From Bacteroidota bacterium (GTDB lineage Bacteria; Bacteroidota; Bacteroidia; Chitinophagales; Saprospiraceae): a stretch of 64,000 nt of DNA. The position numbers and the translations under genes are program-made. The stretch covers positions 1 through 64,000 of the forward strand of contig JAIUPL010000003.1 in NCBI GenBank assembly GCA_020160935.1, read 5' to 3'. The notes below the pieces were generated by a model that searched no databases, had not been told where the DNA came from, and saw only the letters and a list, made by a program, of their open reading frames with translations. Positions 51,866 through 60,148 of the stretch are shown in pieces; position 1 is the stretch's first letter; the number at the start of each line of letters is the position of its first letter.

Positions 51866-52222
51866 ATGTCCAAACAAAAATCATTCAACTCGCTCGATAA
51901 CCTGGGCGGACTGGTATTTTCCACCGACCCAAACGTAAAATTGCAGGCTGATCCGGAACCTGTTGACACCCCCTTGGCGGCTAAACAAACCCTTCGTATC
52001 TGGCTGGAAAGGGTAAAAGGCGGCAAGGAAGCCACTGTGATCAAAGGCTTTGAAGGCTCCGATGATGCGCTGGCTGATTTGGCCAAAATCCTCAAAAACA
52101 AATGCGCCGCAGGCGGAAATGCTAAAGACGGCGTTATTATTATTCAAGGCAATCACCGCGAAAAAGTGCTGAAACTGCTGCTGGACATGGGATTTAAAAA
52201 TACAAAAAACGCAGGCGGCTAA
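51866..52222 (+). CDS. SUI1/eIF1-related translation factor (YciH-type)
   Basis: A 118-residue protein of the SUI1 family, related to eIF1. The core is at about 42-112: RIWLERVKGGKEATVIKGFE, where the conserved basic GGK turn sits, followed by the ALADLAKILKNKCAAGG helix and the GVIIIQGNHREKVLKLLLDM strand-helix. YciH-type proteins influence initiation fidelity; the exact role in bacteria is not settled. It is three bases downstream of the lipid kinase, in the same operon. The length is normal. Confidence 0.93.
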   Translation: MSKQKSFNSLDNLGGLVFSTDPNVKLQADPEPVDTPLAAKQTLRIWLERVKGGKEATVIKGFEGSDDALADLAKILKNKCAAGGNAKDGVIIIQGNHREKVLKLLLDMGFKNTKNAGG

Positions 52223-52267
52223 TCAATTGTAAACCAGCAAATTGCCGCCCACCAAAACTGGAATACT

Positions 52268-53599
52268 GTGAAAAAACTGCTCTTTTATATCCTGCTGGCT
52301 TCCGTGTGGATAGCCTGTACTCCTCCACGCCGGACCAGCACCACCAGCACCCGACCTCGACCTGCGACACCTTCCAAGCCAACGCCTTCGCGCCCCGCTC
52401 CTACAGCGCCGATGGACACCGTACGCTGGTCGACTCCTTCCAACCCCAAACCGCCTATCAAAAATGAACCGACACGCCCCGGTGTCGAAACCGGCGCTGG
52501 CAATGGCAGCACCTATCATCTGGCAATATTGCTGCCGTTTCTGACGGCTCAGAGTGATGGCGCCACCGTTCCTGAAAAAAGTGCATTGGGGCTTCAGTTT
52601 TATGCAGGCGCCAAAATTGCCCTGGATCAGTTATCCAGAGAGGAACGCACCAATTTTGTAGTAGATGTGTACGATACCCAGGCAAATGACGCGGATTTCC
52701 AAAAACTGATGTCCAACAAGCGCCTTGAAAAAGCCGCCGTTTTTATCGGGCCAGTGCGAAGCAGCCACGTGCAGGCATTTGCCGAATGGGCTAAACAACG
52801 TCGTAAAATTGTAATATCGCCAGAAACGCCGACCGCCGACCTGACACAGAAAAACCCGGGTTTTATCCAAATAAACCCGTCCCTGCGCGCGCATTGCGAG
52901 GCCATTATTCGATTCATTCGCCAGTCGCACAGGGCAGAAGACGTCGTCCTGCTTTGCAAAGCCAAAGAAGCCGACCGACTGGCTTATTTCCACAATGCCA
53001 ACCGTGCTATCGGTGGAACACTCAATGAACTGATTGTTCCGGATGAGACGTCGACTTTTGCCAAAGTTGACCTGAAACGCTACATAAAACCAGGCAGAAC
53101 TGCGGTGTTTGTGCTGCCTACCTGGGCCAGCCAGGATTTTGTGAATGCATTTTTACGCAACCTCAAATCTATCAAAGGCAGCAGCCAGGTGGAAGTGTAT
53201 GGCATGCCGCAGTGGGCGGGTTTTGAAAACATTGAGCCTGAATTTTTTATGGATAATAACGTGCACATAACCGCTGCATCCTATATCCGCTACACGCAAC
53301 AGGAAGTAAAGGATTTTCAGCAGAAATTCTACGAAGCGACGGGCACTATCCCCGACAATGAAGGATTCAATGGTTATGATGTAACGCTTTTCACAGGCCG
53401 TATGCTGTCGCGTTACGGATTGTCCTTTCCGGAACGTTTGAATTATGAAATGTTTCACGGCCTGCATGCCGATTTTCATTTTGCCGGCGTATATGCCAAT
53501 GGAGCACTCGACGATGGCCGCAACCAGCCGGATTACCTGGAAAATACGTTTGTGCACATGCTAAAATTCGGAAAAACCGGATTCGAGCCTGCTGATTAA
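52268..53599 (+). CDS. periplasmic-binding-type lipoprotein (LppC/ABC substrate-binding-like)
   Basis: A 443-residue lipoprotein. The signal with lipobox VWIAC ends at Cys17. A disordered, Pro/Thr/Ser/Arg-rich stretch follows (about 18-75), then a type I periplasmic-binding fold (about 80-440: YHLAILLPFLTAQS, then GLQFYAGAKIALDQL, FIGPVRSSHVQAF and GYDVTLFTGRML). Such folds occur in branched-chain amino acid binding proteins and in penicillin-binding-protein activators; no transporter genes are adjacent, so a cell-envelope regulator role (LpoA/LppC-like) is plausible. It is likely anchored in a membrane facing the periplasm. Confidence 0.85.
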   Translation: MKKLLFYILLASVWIACTPPRRTSTTSTRPRPATPSKPTPSRPAPTAPMDTVRWSTPSNPKPPIKNEPTRPGVETGAGNGSTYHLAILLPFLTAQSDGATVPEKSALGLQFYAGAKIALDQLSREERTNFVVDVYDTQANDADFQKLMSNKRLEKAAVFIGPVRSSHVQAFAEWAKQRRKIVISPETPTADLTQKNPGFIQINPSLRAHCEAIIRFIRQSHRAEDVVLLCKAKEADRLAYFHNANRAIGGTLNELIVPDETSTFAKVDLKRYIKPGRTAVFVLPTWASQDFVNAFLRNLKSIKGSSQVEVYGMPQWAGFENIEPEFFMDNNVHITAASYIRYTQQEVKDFQQKFYEATGTIPDNEGFNGYDVTLFTGRMLSRYGLSFPERLNYEMFHGLHADFHFAGVYANGALDDGRNQPDYLENTFVHMLKFGKTGFEPAD

Positions 53600-53613
53600 C
53601 CTTCTGTCGAGCA

Positions 53614-54348
53614 ATGCAACCCACCCGCGAACAAAAAATACGCTCCGTCATCCGACAGTCGCAACCCGACCTGACGGTGATTCTGGAGAATATTTTCGAC
53701 CCGCTCAACATCAGTGCGGTGCTGCGCTCCTGCGACGCCGTGGGTATCCGGGAAGTGTTTGTGCTGTACACCCGGCAATACCTCGACAAACGCGGCCTGG
53801 TGCTGGGGAAGCGCACCTCAGGTGGCACATTCAAGTGGATAGACGTGTACCATTTTGAAGACCTGGCTATCTGCTTCGAGCGGGTTCGGGAGCGCTACGG
53901 CCGCATACTGGCTACTTTGCCGCCCGGGCCTGGAACGGAAGAAATTTATGCGCACGACCTGGCAGAGCCGGTCGCCTTGTTGTTTGGAAATGAAGATGAG
54001 GGCGTAAGTGCCGAAGCCCAACGCCTGTGCGACGGCAGTTTCACCATTCCACAGGCAGGTTTTGCCGAAAGCCTGAATATTTCGGTGGCATGTGCCGTTA
54101 CCTTGTTCGAAGCGCGCCGCCAACGAAGCCTTCGCGGATTTTATGACACACATCCCAAACTGACGCCCGAGCAACAGGAGATGCTGTTCGATCGTTGGAG
54201 CGGAATGCTGAAAAGCGATAAAAACCACCGAAAACCTGTGTTGATCGATAAAGATTCAGAACCTTTGCTGCCCGTATTTGTGCGCCGCAAAGACGAGTTG
54301 CCAAAATCGAATATTCAGGTACTCCCCAAAACAAGTTTTGATTTGTAA
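53614..54348 (+). CDS. trmH: tRNA (guanosine-18-2'-O)-methyltransferase
   Basis: A 244-residue SPOUT methyltransferase. The three SPOUT motifs are NISAVLRSCDA (motif 1, about 32-42, with the catalytic Arg), LLFGNEDEGVS (motif 2, about 123-133) and FAESLNISVACAVTLFEA (motif 3, about 151-168). The knot contains the AdoMet site. The length and the C-terminal basic extension (KNHRKPV) agree with TrmH, which methylates G18 of tRNA. It begins 15 bases after the lipoprotein gene, continuing the operon. Confidence 0.95.
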   Translation: MQPTREQKIRSVIRQSQPDLTVILENIFDPLNISAVLRSCDAVGIREVFVLYTRQYLDKRGLVLGKRTSGGTFKWIDVYHFEDLAICFERVRERYGRILATLPPGPGTEEIYAHDLAEPVALLFGNEDEGVSAEAQRLCDGSFTIPQAGFAESLNISVACAVTLFEARRQRSLRGFYDTHPKLTPEQQEMLFDRWSGMLKSDKNHRKPVLIDKDSEPLLPVFVRRKDELPKSNIQVLPKTSFDL

Positions 54349-54383
54349 GTCTCCCGATTCCGGGCAAAATAATATTCATCAGA

Positions 54384-55316
54384 TTGGACCTTTCACTCAT
54401 CATACCGCTTAAAAACGAGGCAGAAAGCCTCCCGGAACTGGAAGCATGGATTCGCAAGGTGTGCGAAAGTCAGGGTTACTCCTATGAAATTCTATTCATC
54501 GACGATGGAAGCACGGATGGGTCCTGGAAAGTGATTGAGGATTTGCAAAAAGCAAACAAGTGTGTTCGTGCCATCAAATTCCGCCGCAATTACGGGAAAA
54601 GCGCTGCCTTACAAACGGGTTTTGAAGCATCTCGTGGAGATGTGGTGATCACCATGGATGCTGATTTGCAGGACAGTCCCGACGAAATCCCGGACTTGTA
54701 CCGCATGATTCGCGAGGAAGGTTTCGATCTTGTAAGTGGCTGGAAGAAAAAGCGTTATGATCCACTGAGTAAAACCATTCCTACCAAACTCTACAACGCT
54801 GCCACCCGCTGGATTAGTGGCATTCACCTGCATGATTTCAACTGCGGCCTGAAATCCTATCGATCTGAAGTCGTCAAATCGGTGGAAGTGTATGGTGACA
54901 TGCACCGCTACATTCCTGTGCTGGCAAAATGGGCAGGTTTCACCAAAATTGGTGAGAAAGTAGTGGAACACCGGGCCAGAAAATACGGCACTACGAAGTT
55001 TGGTCTCGAACGTTTTATCAACGGTCCTCTTGACCTGATGAGTGTGTCGTTTGTCGGCAGGTTTGGAAAACGGCCCATGCACTTGTTCGGTACGCTTGGG
55101 CTGCTCTCGTTTTTTATTGGCTTTGGCATTTTGGTTTATCTCAGCCTGTCCAAAATCGCCTACAAGGAATATGGCATTGCCGACCGCCCTTTGTTTTACT
55201 TCGGAATACTGGCTTTGATCGTGGGTACTCAACTTTTTCTGACCGGATTTCTGGCAGAAATGATCAACCGAAATTCTCCTACCCGCAATGTATACCTGAT
55301 TGAAAAGGAAATATAA
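54384..55316 (+). CDS. family 2 glycosyltransferase (DPM1/GtrB-like)
   Basis: A 310-residue glycosyltransferase. The GT2 domain (about 1-230) starts LSLIIPLKNEAESL, with the acidic pairs IDDGSTDGS (about 31-39) and TMDADLQDSP (about 91-100, the DxD-like site), and the TTKFGLERF segment. Two C-terminal membrane helices lie at about 233-258 and 270-292. The layout matches prenyl-phosphate glycosyltransferases that make a polyprenyl-phosphate sugar. The only reasonable start is a TTG at 54384, 35 bases after trmH; no ATG starts the conserved region. Confidence 0.9.
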   Translation: MDLSLIIPLKNEAESLPELEAWIRKVCESQGYSYEILFIDDGSTDGSWKVIEDLQKANKCVRAIKFRRNYGKSAALQTGFEASRGDVVITMDADLQDSPDEIPDLYRMIREEGFDLVSGWKKKRYDPLSKTIPTKLYNAATRWISGIHLHDFNCGLKSYRSEVVKSVEVYGDMHRYIPVLAKWAGFTKIGEKVVEHRARKYGTTKFGLERFINGPLDLMSVSFVGRFGKRPMHLFGTLGLLSFFIGFGILVYLSLSKIAYKEYGIADRPLFYFGILALIVGTQLFLTGFLAEMINRNSPTRNVYLIEKEI

Positions 55317-55378
55317 AGCCTTTTGAGTCGTTAGAGCGCGGGCGCAAATGTTGCCTGCTTATCATTTCTATGTATCCC

Positions 55379-56194
55379 ATGCGCAAACTGATTTATTTCT
55401 TTTGCATCCTTGCAAGCCTGCCACTCGCAGCGCAACCCCAACCCTCCAACCCCGAACAGATCGTAACGGGTGTCGTGCTGCTCAACGACAAAAAATCGCC
55501 CAATGTGCAGGACATTGTTTCCTCCCTGCGGAAAGACTGGAAATTGACAGTTGATTCAGTCAATATTTCGGATAAAACGGCGATATTTTCCGTTCCCGGC
55601 GCTTCTGTGATGCTTGCTCACCTGGAGTACCCGGTTGAAGCGGCAGAAGTACAGGCTGCGGCAAAAATATCCTGGTTGTGGCGAACAGCCGGCTCTGAAG
55701 TGGCGCAACACCAATCACAGATGGTCATTTCCATCATCGGAAAACGATCCCGCGTACTCGATTTGTACAAAACCCTGACAAAAGTTGCCGCCGCTACCCT
55801 GGAAAAAACCAATTCCTGTGGTGTGTTTCTCAATAGCCAGTATGTGCTGTCTTCCAAGTCCTTTTTCACTGGCGCCGCGCGCAATATGATGCAGGAACAA
55901 TCCCTTCCTGTGTATTGCTGGGTGTATTTCGGTATGTTGCAGGAAAACAACCTGAACAGTGGCTATACTTTTGGCATGAGCGAATTTGGTATGCCTGATA
56001 TGGAAATTGTTAAGTCTTCACACACTACCCAGGAAGTGCATGCCGCTTTGTACGACGCCACACAATCCATTATTCTTTATAACCTGCATCTGATGGATGG
56101 ACAACAGGTTACAACAGGAGAAGATGTCAAAATTCCTGTAAAAAAAGCGCCCGGGCAAATGCTTCAAGGTGAAGTGCTGAGACTGGATTATTAG
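55379..56194 (+). CDS. DUF4261-domain exported protein
   Basis: A 271-residue protein with a signal peptide (about 1-18, ending LPLAAQ). The DUF4261-type region covers about 30-265: GVVLLNDKKSPNVQDI, ASVMLAHLEYPVEAAEVQAA, HQSQMVISIIGK and VFLNSQYVLSSKSFF. DUF4261 proteins have no assigned function; those I know are usually cytoplasmic, so the signal peptide here is unusual. An alternative ATG is at 55370. The stop (56192-56194) opens a palindrome. Confidence 0.8.
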   Translation: MRKLIYFFCILASLPLAAQPQPSNPEQIVTGVVLLNDKKSPNVQDIVSSLRKDWKLTVDSVNISDKTAIFSVPGASVMLAHLEYPVEAAEVQAAAKISWLWRTAGSEVAQHQSQMVISIIGKRSRVLDLYKTLTKVAAATLEKTNSCGVFLNSQYVLSSKSFFTGAARNMMQEQSLPVYCWVYFGMLQENNLNSGYTFGMSEFGMPDMEIVKSSHTTQEVHAALYDATQSIILYNLHLMDGQQVTTGEDVKIPVKKAPGQMLQGEVLRLDY

Positions 56195-56322
56195 AGGTGA
56201 GTAGTGAGTGGTGAGTAGTGAGTGGTGAGTAGTGAGTAGTGAGTAGTGAGTGGTGAAGCCCTACTCACCACTCACCACTCACTACTCACCACTCACTAAT
56301 CACCACTCACCACTCACCTCTA
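56192..56322. repeat. palindrome of TGAGTAG/TGAGTGG units spanning two stop codons
   Basis: The left arm (56192-56256) is TAGAGGTGAG followed by alternating GTAGTGAG and TGGTGAG units. The right arm (56262-56322) is its near-complement and ends CTCACCTCTA. The loop is about 5 bases. Both ends contain the TAG stop codons of the two convergent genes, so the stop codons belong to the palindrome. Confidence 0.9.
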
Positions 56323-57339
56323 TTTTACCACAATCTCCCCTGGCGCAATCCCTGTAGCAAACCGCTCTACAATGCTGCCATCCGGATTAAAAACGGTGGC
56401 CTCTCCGGCAGAATTAAAGTCGCGGGCATCGGTGCTAATGAGTCGGCCGTTCGATGGATTGCAGGTTAGGCCATATGCCGATTGTTGAATAAACGGCGCT
56501 ACTGTATTGTTTTTCCGTTGATAAATAGCCGTCCCGCTGGTGAAATACAGGCTGCTTCCATCTGGCGAACTACACAAGTCGTCGGAGAAAACCGGCACAC
56601 TTTCTCCTGTGGCAGGCTCATCGGCTACGCCGAGCCATCCTGATACCGGCGGTGTACCAAATACACCTTTGCACAGCACAAATACGTCTGCATTGGACAG
56701 CGCGCAAACGGCAGGGTTTTTTCCACCGGTTTTGGTACTGCTTACTACGGAAAAAGTAGAGAGACGGAACGTAACAATAGTGGAATCGATGCCATATCCG
56801 CCGGAATTGGGAATCAGCACTACATCATCATTGAAGCGAAACATTTTTTCCGGCCCGGAGCCGATAACAGGCGAGGTTTGCACAATTTCATTGGTTTTCA
56901 GGTCGACTTTTGCGACAGTTCCTGAAACCCCATCGGCGCCCCACTGCGTCACCAGCGCAAAATGATCGCCATAAGGCATCAGATAACGTGGCTTGCTCAA
57001 GCCGCCGATCGTATCGATGTATTTGAAAGTAGCAGCATCTACCACCACGATTTTAGTGCCGTTGCCGATACAGATGTAACCCTTGCCGTCGTGAAAGGTA
57101 AGCGATTGGGCAAATTCGCCCAGCGCTGCGCCTCCGTTTGCCTTTCCAAAAATATCCTGCTCGGTCGCCCCGCTCACAGGATCGTGCCAGGTGATGGTGC
57201 CAGTACCACCAAACGCCCCTTCATTGACGACAAAAATGCCGCTTTCGTACTTGAAAGGAATAGGTTCATCCTGCTGGTTGCAAGCGAAAAAAAGGAGGGT
57301 GCTGAACAGCAAAAATGCTGATAATTGTTTGACTTTCAT
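56320..57339 (-). CDS. DUF5074 (YncE-like) surface lipoprotein
   Basis: A 339-residue lipoprotein. The lipobox LLFFAC places Cys20 as the lipidated residue. The rest looks like a seven-bladed beta-propeller of the DUF5074/YncE type, with repeated KIVVVDAATFKYIDTIGG and GTVAKVDLKTNEIVQT-like strands and the ending TGIAPGEIVVK. In this phylum such proteins often accompany TonB-dependent receptors, but none is present here. The ATG at 57339 was chosen, because the longer frame to 57447 translates the palindromic repeat. Confidence 0.85.
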   Translation of the reverse strand: MKVKQLSAFLLFSTLLFFACNQQDEPIPFKYESGIFVVNEGAFGGTGTITWHDPVSGATEQDIFGKANGGAALGEFAQSLTFHDGKGYICIGNGTKIVVVDAATFKYIDTIGGLSKPRYLMPYGDHFALVTQWGADGVSGTVAKVDLKTNEIVQTSPVIGSGPEKMFRFNDDVVLIPNSGGYGIDSTIVTFRLSTFSVVSSTKTGGKNPAVCALSNADVFVLCKGVFGTPPVSGWLGVADEPATGESVPVFSDDLCSSPDGSSLYFTSGTAIYQRKNNTVAPFIQQSAYGLTCNPSNGRLISTDARDFNSAGEATVFNPDGSIVERFATGIAPGEIVVK

Positions 57340-57386
57340 GTTGTTGTGTTTACTGGTTGGAATGAAAGGCAAACGGGAAGGCAGAG

Positions 57387-57521
57387 AGTCTTGAGTCCTG
57401 AGTCGTAAGTCCTGAGTCCGTAGAGTACACCTATATATCTTTGACACTATAACTTATAGAATGCCAATAATATATAGGTGTACTCTACGGACTCAGGACT
57501 TACGACTCAGGACTCAGGACT
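57387..57521. repeat. long palindrome with GTAGAGTACAC core (copy 3)
   Basis: Left arm 57387-57438 and right arm 57470-57521 pair over 52 bases with at most one mismatch: GAGTCCTGAGTC units, then GTAGAGTACACCTATATAT next to the loop. It shares the GTAGAGTACAC core with copies 1 and 2 but not their loop. It lies between two divergent genes, unless the small ORF at 57500 is real. Confidence 0.92.
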
Positions 57522-57664
57522 TTATTCTCCATCGTGCTTTCTTCCCGAAGCCCAATTGGTAACATTGTTTCTGGCAGGTCTTCTGGCTCGTTCAGCAGGT
57601 ATACGCCTTCCCATGTAGAAAAAACACAGTGGCATTTGGTACACCAATTTCTTAGAAGGTACAT
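57500..57664 (-). CDS. possible small Cys-rich protein
   Basis: A 54-residue frame, MYLLRNWCTKCHCVF at its start with a C-x-x-C-x-C group that could bind a metal, then an acidic part (LLNEPEDLPETM). It ends inside the right arm of palindrome copy 3. Evidence is weak: short, no family match, and the longer frame to 57748 has no better start. If real it is a lineage-specific small protein. Confidence 0.3.
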   Translation of the reverse strand: MYLLRNWCTKCHCVFSTWEGVYLLNEPEDLPETMLPIGLREESTMENKVLSPES

Positions 57665-57823
57665 GGCAAAAGTCTTTCTTGTGATGGAAAAGACATGCCA
57701 GACATTCGAATTGAACTTACAGCAGCGGGTACTGCCCCGGATTTGCACCGGGTTCCCTTTTCAGCCCGGAATGATCCGGACACCAAAAACTTTACAAAAG
57801 TAACGCGTTCCGGCATCTGCACC

Positions 57824-57831
57824 TATATTTG
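57824..57831 (+). promoter_or_regulatory. -7 box (TATATTTG) for the fucosidase gene
   Basis: TAnnTTTG match 32 bases before the ATG at 57863. Confidence 0.5.
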
Positions 57832-57862
57832 TCCGAAACTTTCACCAAAACCTGCCAATCAC

Positions 57863-60025
57863 ATGCGATACCTCACCGCACTTTTGTTTGCTTCGGTATT
57901 ATCCGCGGCCACTGCACAAACAACGTATCAACCCAATTGGAACTCGCTCGATCAACGCCCTACGCCGGAATGGTGGCAGGATGGAAAATTTGGCATTTTT
58001 ATCCATTGGGGTGTGTATTCTGTGCCTGCTTTCACTGCAAAAGGAAACTATGCGGAATGGTATCAGCATTCGCTGACCAACAATGCACACAACGGCATCG
58101 TACAGGAGTACCATCGAATCAACTTTGGTAACCGTTCTTACTACGACCTGGCCGATGATTTCCATGCAGAATTGTACAACCCTGATGAGTGGGCACAATT
58201 ATTTGAAAGAGCCGGCGCCAAATACGTGGTGCTTACCTCCAAACACCACGACGGTTTTTGCCTGTGGCCTAGCCAGGAAGCCGGAAAAACATGGGGATTT
58301 CCCTGGAGTGCCGATGTGAGAGGGCCCAAGCGCGATTTGCTGGGCGATTTGTTTACGGCCTTAAAAAAAACAAGCGTAAAACCCGGCTTGTACTACTCCC
58401 TGTACGAATGGTACAATCCATTGTGGCAATTTGATCCCTCACGCTATGCAGCCGACCACGCTATGCCACAATTGTATGATCTGGTACAACACTATCAACC
58501 CTGGGTCGTATGGGCAGACGGCGATTGGGATGCAACAGCCGAAACATGGAAATCGCAGCAATTCCTTGCCTGGTTATATAACGAAAGCCCCGTACGCGAC
58601 CGCGTGGTAGTCAATGATCGCTGGGGCAGTGGCGTGCGTTTCAAACACGGCGGTATCTATACCCCTGAATATCAGCCGGATATGGACTTTGAAGACCACG
58701 ACTGGGAGGAAAGCCGTGGCATGGGATTTTCCTATGGATACAACCGTGCTGAAAATGCCTGGGATTATAACTCTGCCCAGTCGCTCATCCTGCATTTGAT
58801 CGATAAAGTCTCCCGCGGCGGCAATTTCCTGCTCGATATCGGCCCGGATGCACATGGTCAGATACCGCCTATTATGCAGGATCGCCTACTTGAAATTGGC
58901 AAATGGATGGACCTCAATGGAGAGGCAATTTACAACACCCGCCGCTGGCGTTCTGCATTTCAATGGAGTGAAGGTCGCCGCGACTGGAAGGCCGCACAGG
59001 TGGATGGCTGGAAAACCGGAGGCGATGCATTGCTAAAACTCACCATCGACCCCGATCCAGGTTATGCTGTCAAGGAAGTGTTCTACACCTGGAATCCCAA
59101 AACAAAATCCGTGTACGCTATTTTCCCAAAATATCCTGCGGATAAAAAATTGGTACTCAAAGGATTGCAGATAGGCAGCAGTTCGGAAGTTTCGTTTCTT
59201 GCTACCAAAGAGCGCTTGCGTACAGAAGTAGCCAATGGCGCCACAACCGTTTTTCTGCCAGATTACATTCCGTCGCGAATCGGTTCTTCACACGCATTTG
59301 TGGTGAAAATTGCCAATTTTGGTGCGTTTGTTGACAAGCCCGTTATTCAGGTAGAATACGATCCTTACACCATGCGCCCCTCTGTTTCGATCAGCACCAA
59401 AACACAAGGCGCAACGATCCGGTATACCACTGACGGTACCGAACCGCGCGACAACTCTCCTTTATACGATGGCTTTTTCCAGCCTGCCAAGCCAGGTCTT
59501 ATTCAGGCTCGTGCCTACAAACCTGGCTTCATCGCCAGCAAAACAGATGAAGAAGAAGTACAAGGCTATGCAATGAAGCCGGCACTTCAGTTTTTCCGGC
59601 AGCCCGACCCCGGTTTGAGTATGAAAGTGATGCAAACCAACGGCAAATACAACGCTGAAACGGTAGAAGCAGGTGCTGTTCAGCAAAATATTGTGGTTCA
59701 GGATATTACGGCTATTCCTGCCTGCGCCTCCCAATCCTGTGGCATGATCTGGCAGGGCAACTTTAGCGCGCCGCAAACGGGCGGTTATCAGTTCTGGACG
59801 GAGTCGGACGATGGCAGTATTCTTTACATCGATGGTGAGATCATTGTGGATAACGACGGCGACCACGGATTTGAAGAAAAAATGGGACGTGTTTATCTCC
59901 AGAAAGGGTACCACAACTTCAAACTCGTGTATTTCAACAGCGATGGCGGGGGAGCATTGAAAGTATCTTTTGCCGGGCCTGAAGGCAATCGTCAGCCCAT
60001 TCCTGCAGCACTGATGTCACATTAA
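57863..60025 (+). CDS. GH29 alpha-L-fucosidase with chitobiase-like and PA14 domains
   Basis: A 720-residue exported glycosidase. The signal peptide (about 1-19, ending ATAQ) is followed by a GH29 catalytic barrel (about 25-400): FGIFIHWGVYS (43-53), SKHHDGFCLW (126-135), and VVWADGDWD (215-223), where Asp219 is the likely nucleophile. The NDRWG motif follows at 251-255. Then a beta-sandwich, a chitobiase C-terminal-like domain (about 535-600, IRYTTDGTEPRDNSP) and a PA14 carbohydrate-binding domain (about 625-720) complete it. It should release L-fucose from glycans in the periplasm or at the surface. The ATG at 57863 is preferred to the longer frame, as it begins the signal peptide. Confidence 0.93.
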   Translation: MRYLTALLFASVLSAATAQTTYQPNWNSLDQRPTPEWWQDGKFGIFIHWGVYSVPAFTAKGNYAEWYQHSLTNNAHNGIVQEYHRINFGNRSYYDLADDFHAELYNPDEWAQLFERAGAKYVVLTSKHHDGFCLWPSQEAGKTWGFPWSADVRGPKRDLLGDLFTALKKTSVKPGLYYSLYEWYNPLWQFDPSRYAADHAMPQLYDLVQHYQPWVVWADGDWDATAETWKSQQFLAWLYNESPVRDRVVVNDRWGSGVRFKHGGIYTPEYQPDMDFEDHDWEESRGMGFSYGYNRAENAWDYNSAQSLILHLIDKVSRGGNFLLDIGPDAHGQIPPIMQDRLLEIGKWMDLNGEAIYNTRRWRSAFQWSEGRRDWKAAQVDGWKTGGDALLKLTIDPDPGYAVKEVFYTWNPKTKSVYAIFPKYPADKKLVLKGLQIGSSSEVSFLATKERLRTEVANGATTVFLPDYIPSRIGSSHAFVVKIANFGAFVDKPVIQVEYDPYTMRPSVSISTKTQGATIRYTTDGTEPRDNSPLYDGFFQPAKPGLIQARAYKPGFIASKTDEEEVQGYAMKPALQFFRQPDPGLSMKVMQTNGKYNAETVEAGAVQQNIVVQDITAIPACASQSCGMIWQGNFSAPQTGGYQFWTESDDGSILYIDGEIIVDNDGDHGFEEKMGRVYLQKGYHNFKLVYFNSDGGGALKVSFAGPEGNRQPIPAALMSH

Positions 60026-60101
60026 TATATGTTCTAAACGGAATTCATAGAAAAACTTCCGCTTTTGATCGAAAGCCAAAGGTGCGCCTGAGAGCAGACG
60101 T

Positions 60102-60109
60102 TACCTTTG
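60102..60109 (+). promoter_or_regulatory. -7 box (TACCTTTG) for the ABC permease gene
   Basis: TAnnTTTG match 40 bases before the ATG at 60149. Confidence 0.5.
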
Positions 60110-60148
60110 GAAGGTCATGGTACCTAAAGTGTCATCGCTTAATTTGTT

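Larger units (their letters stand above)
57340..57862. other. divergent gap with palindrome and possible small ORF
   Basis: 523 bases. 57387-57521 is the GTAGAGTACAC palindrome copy 3. 57500-57664 holds a possible small gene on the minus strand. 57665-57823 shows no gene. The fucosidase promoter box is at 57824. Confidence 0.6.

Noticed and set aside
56192-56322. CRISPR-like appearance of tandem repeats
   Set aside because: Units are short, contiguous and inverted, with no spacers and no cas genes nearby.
57695-57862. N-terminal extension of the fucosidase
   Set aside because: The extension lacks family homology and would hide the signal peptide that starts at 57863.
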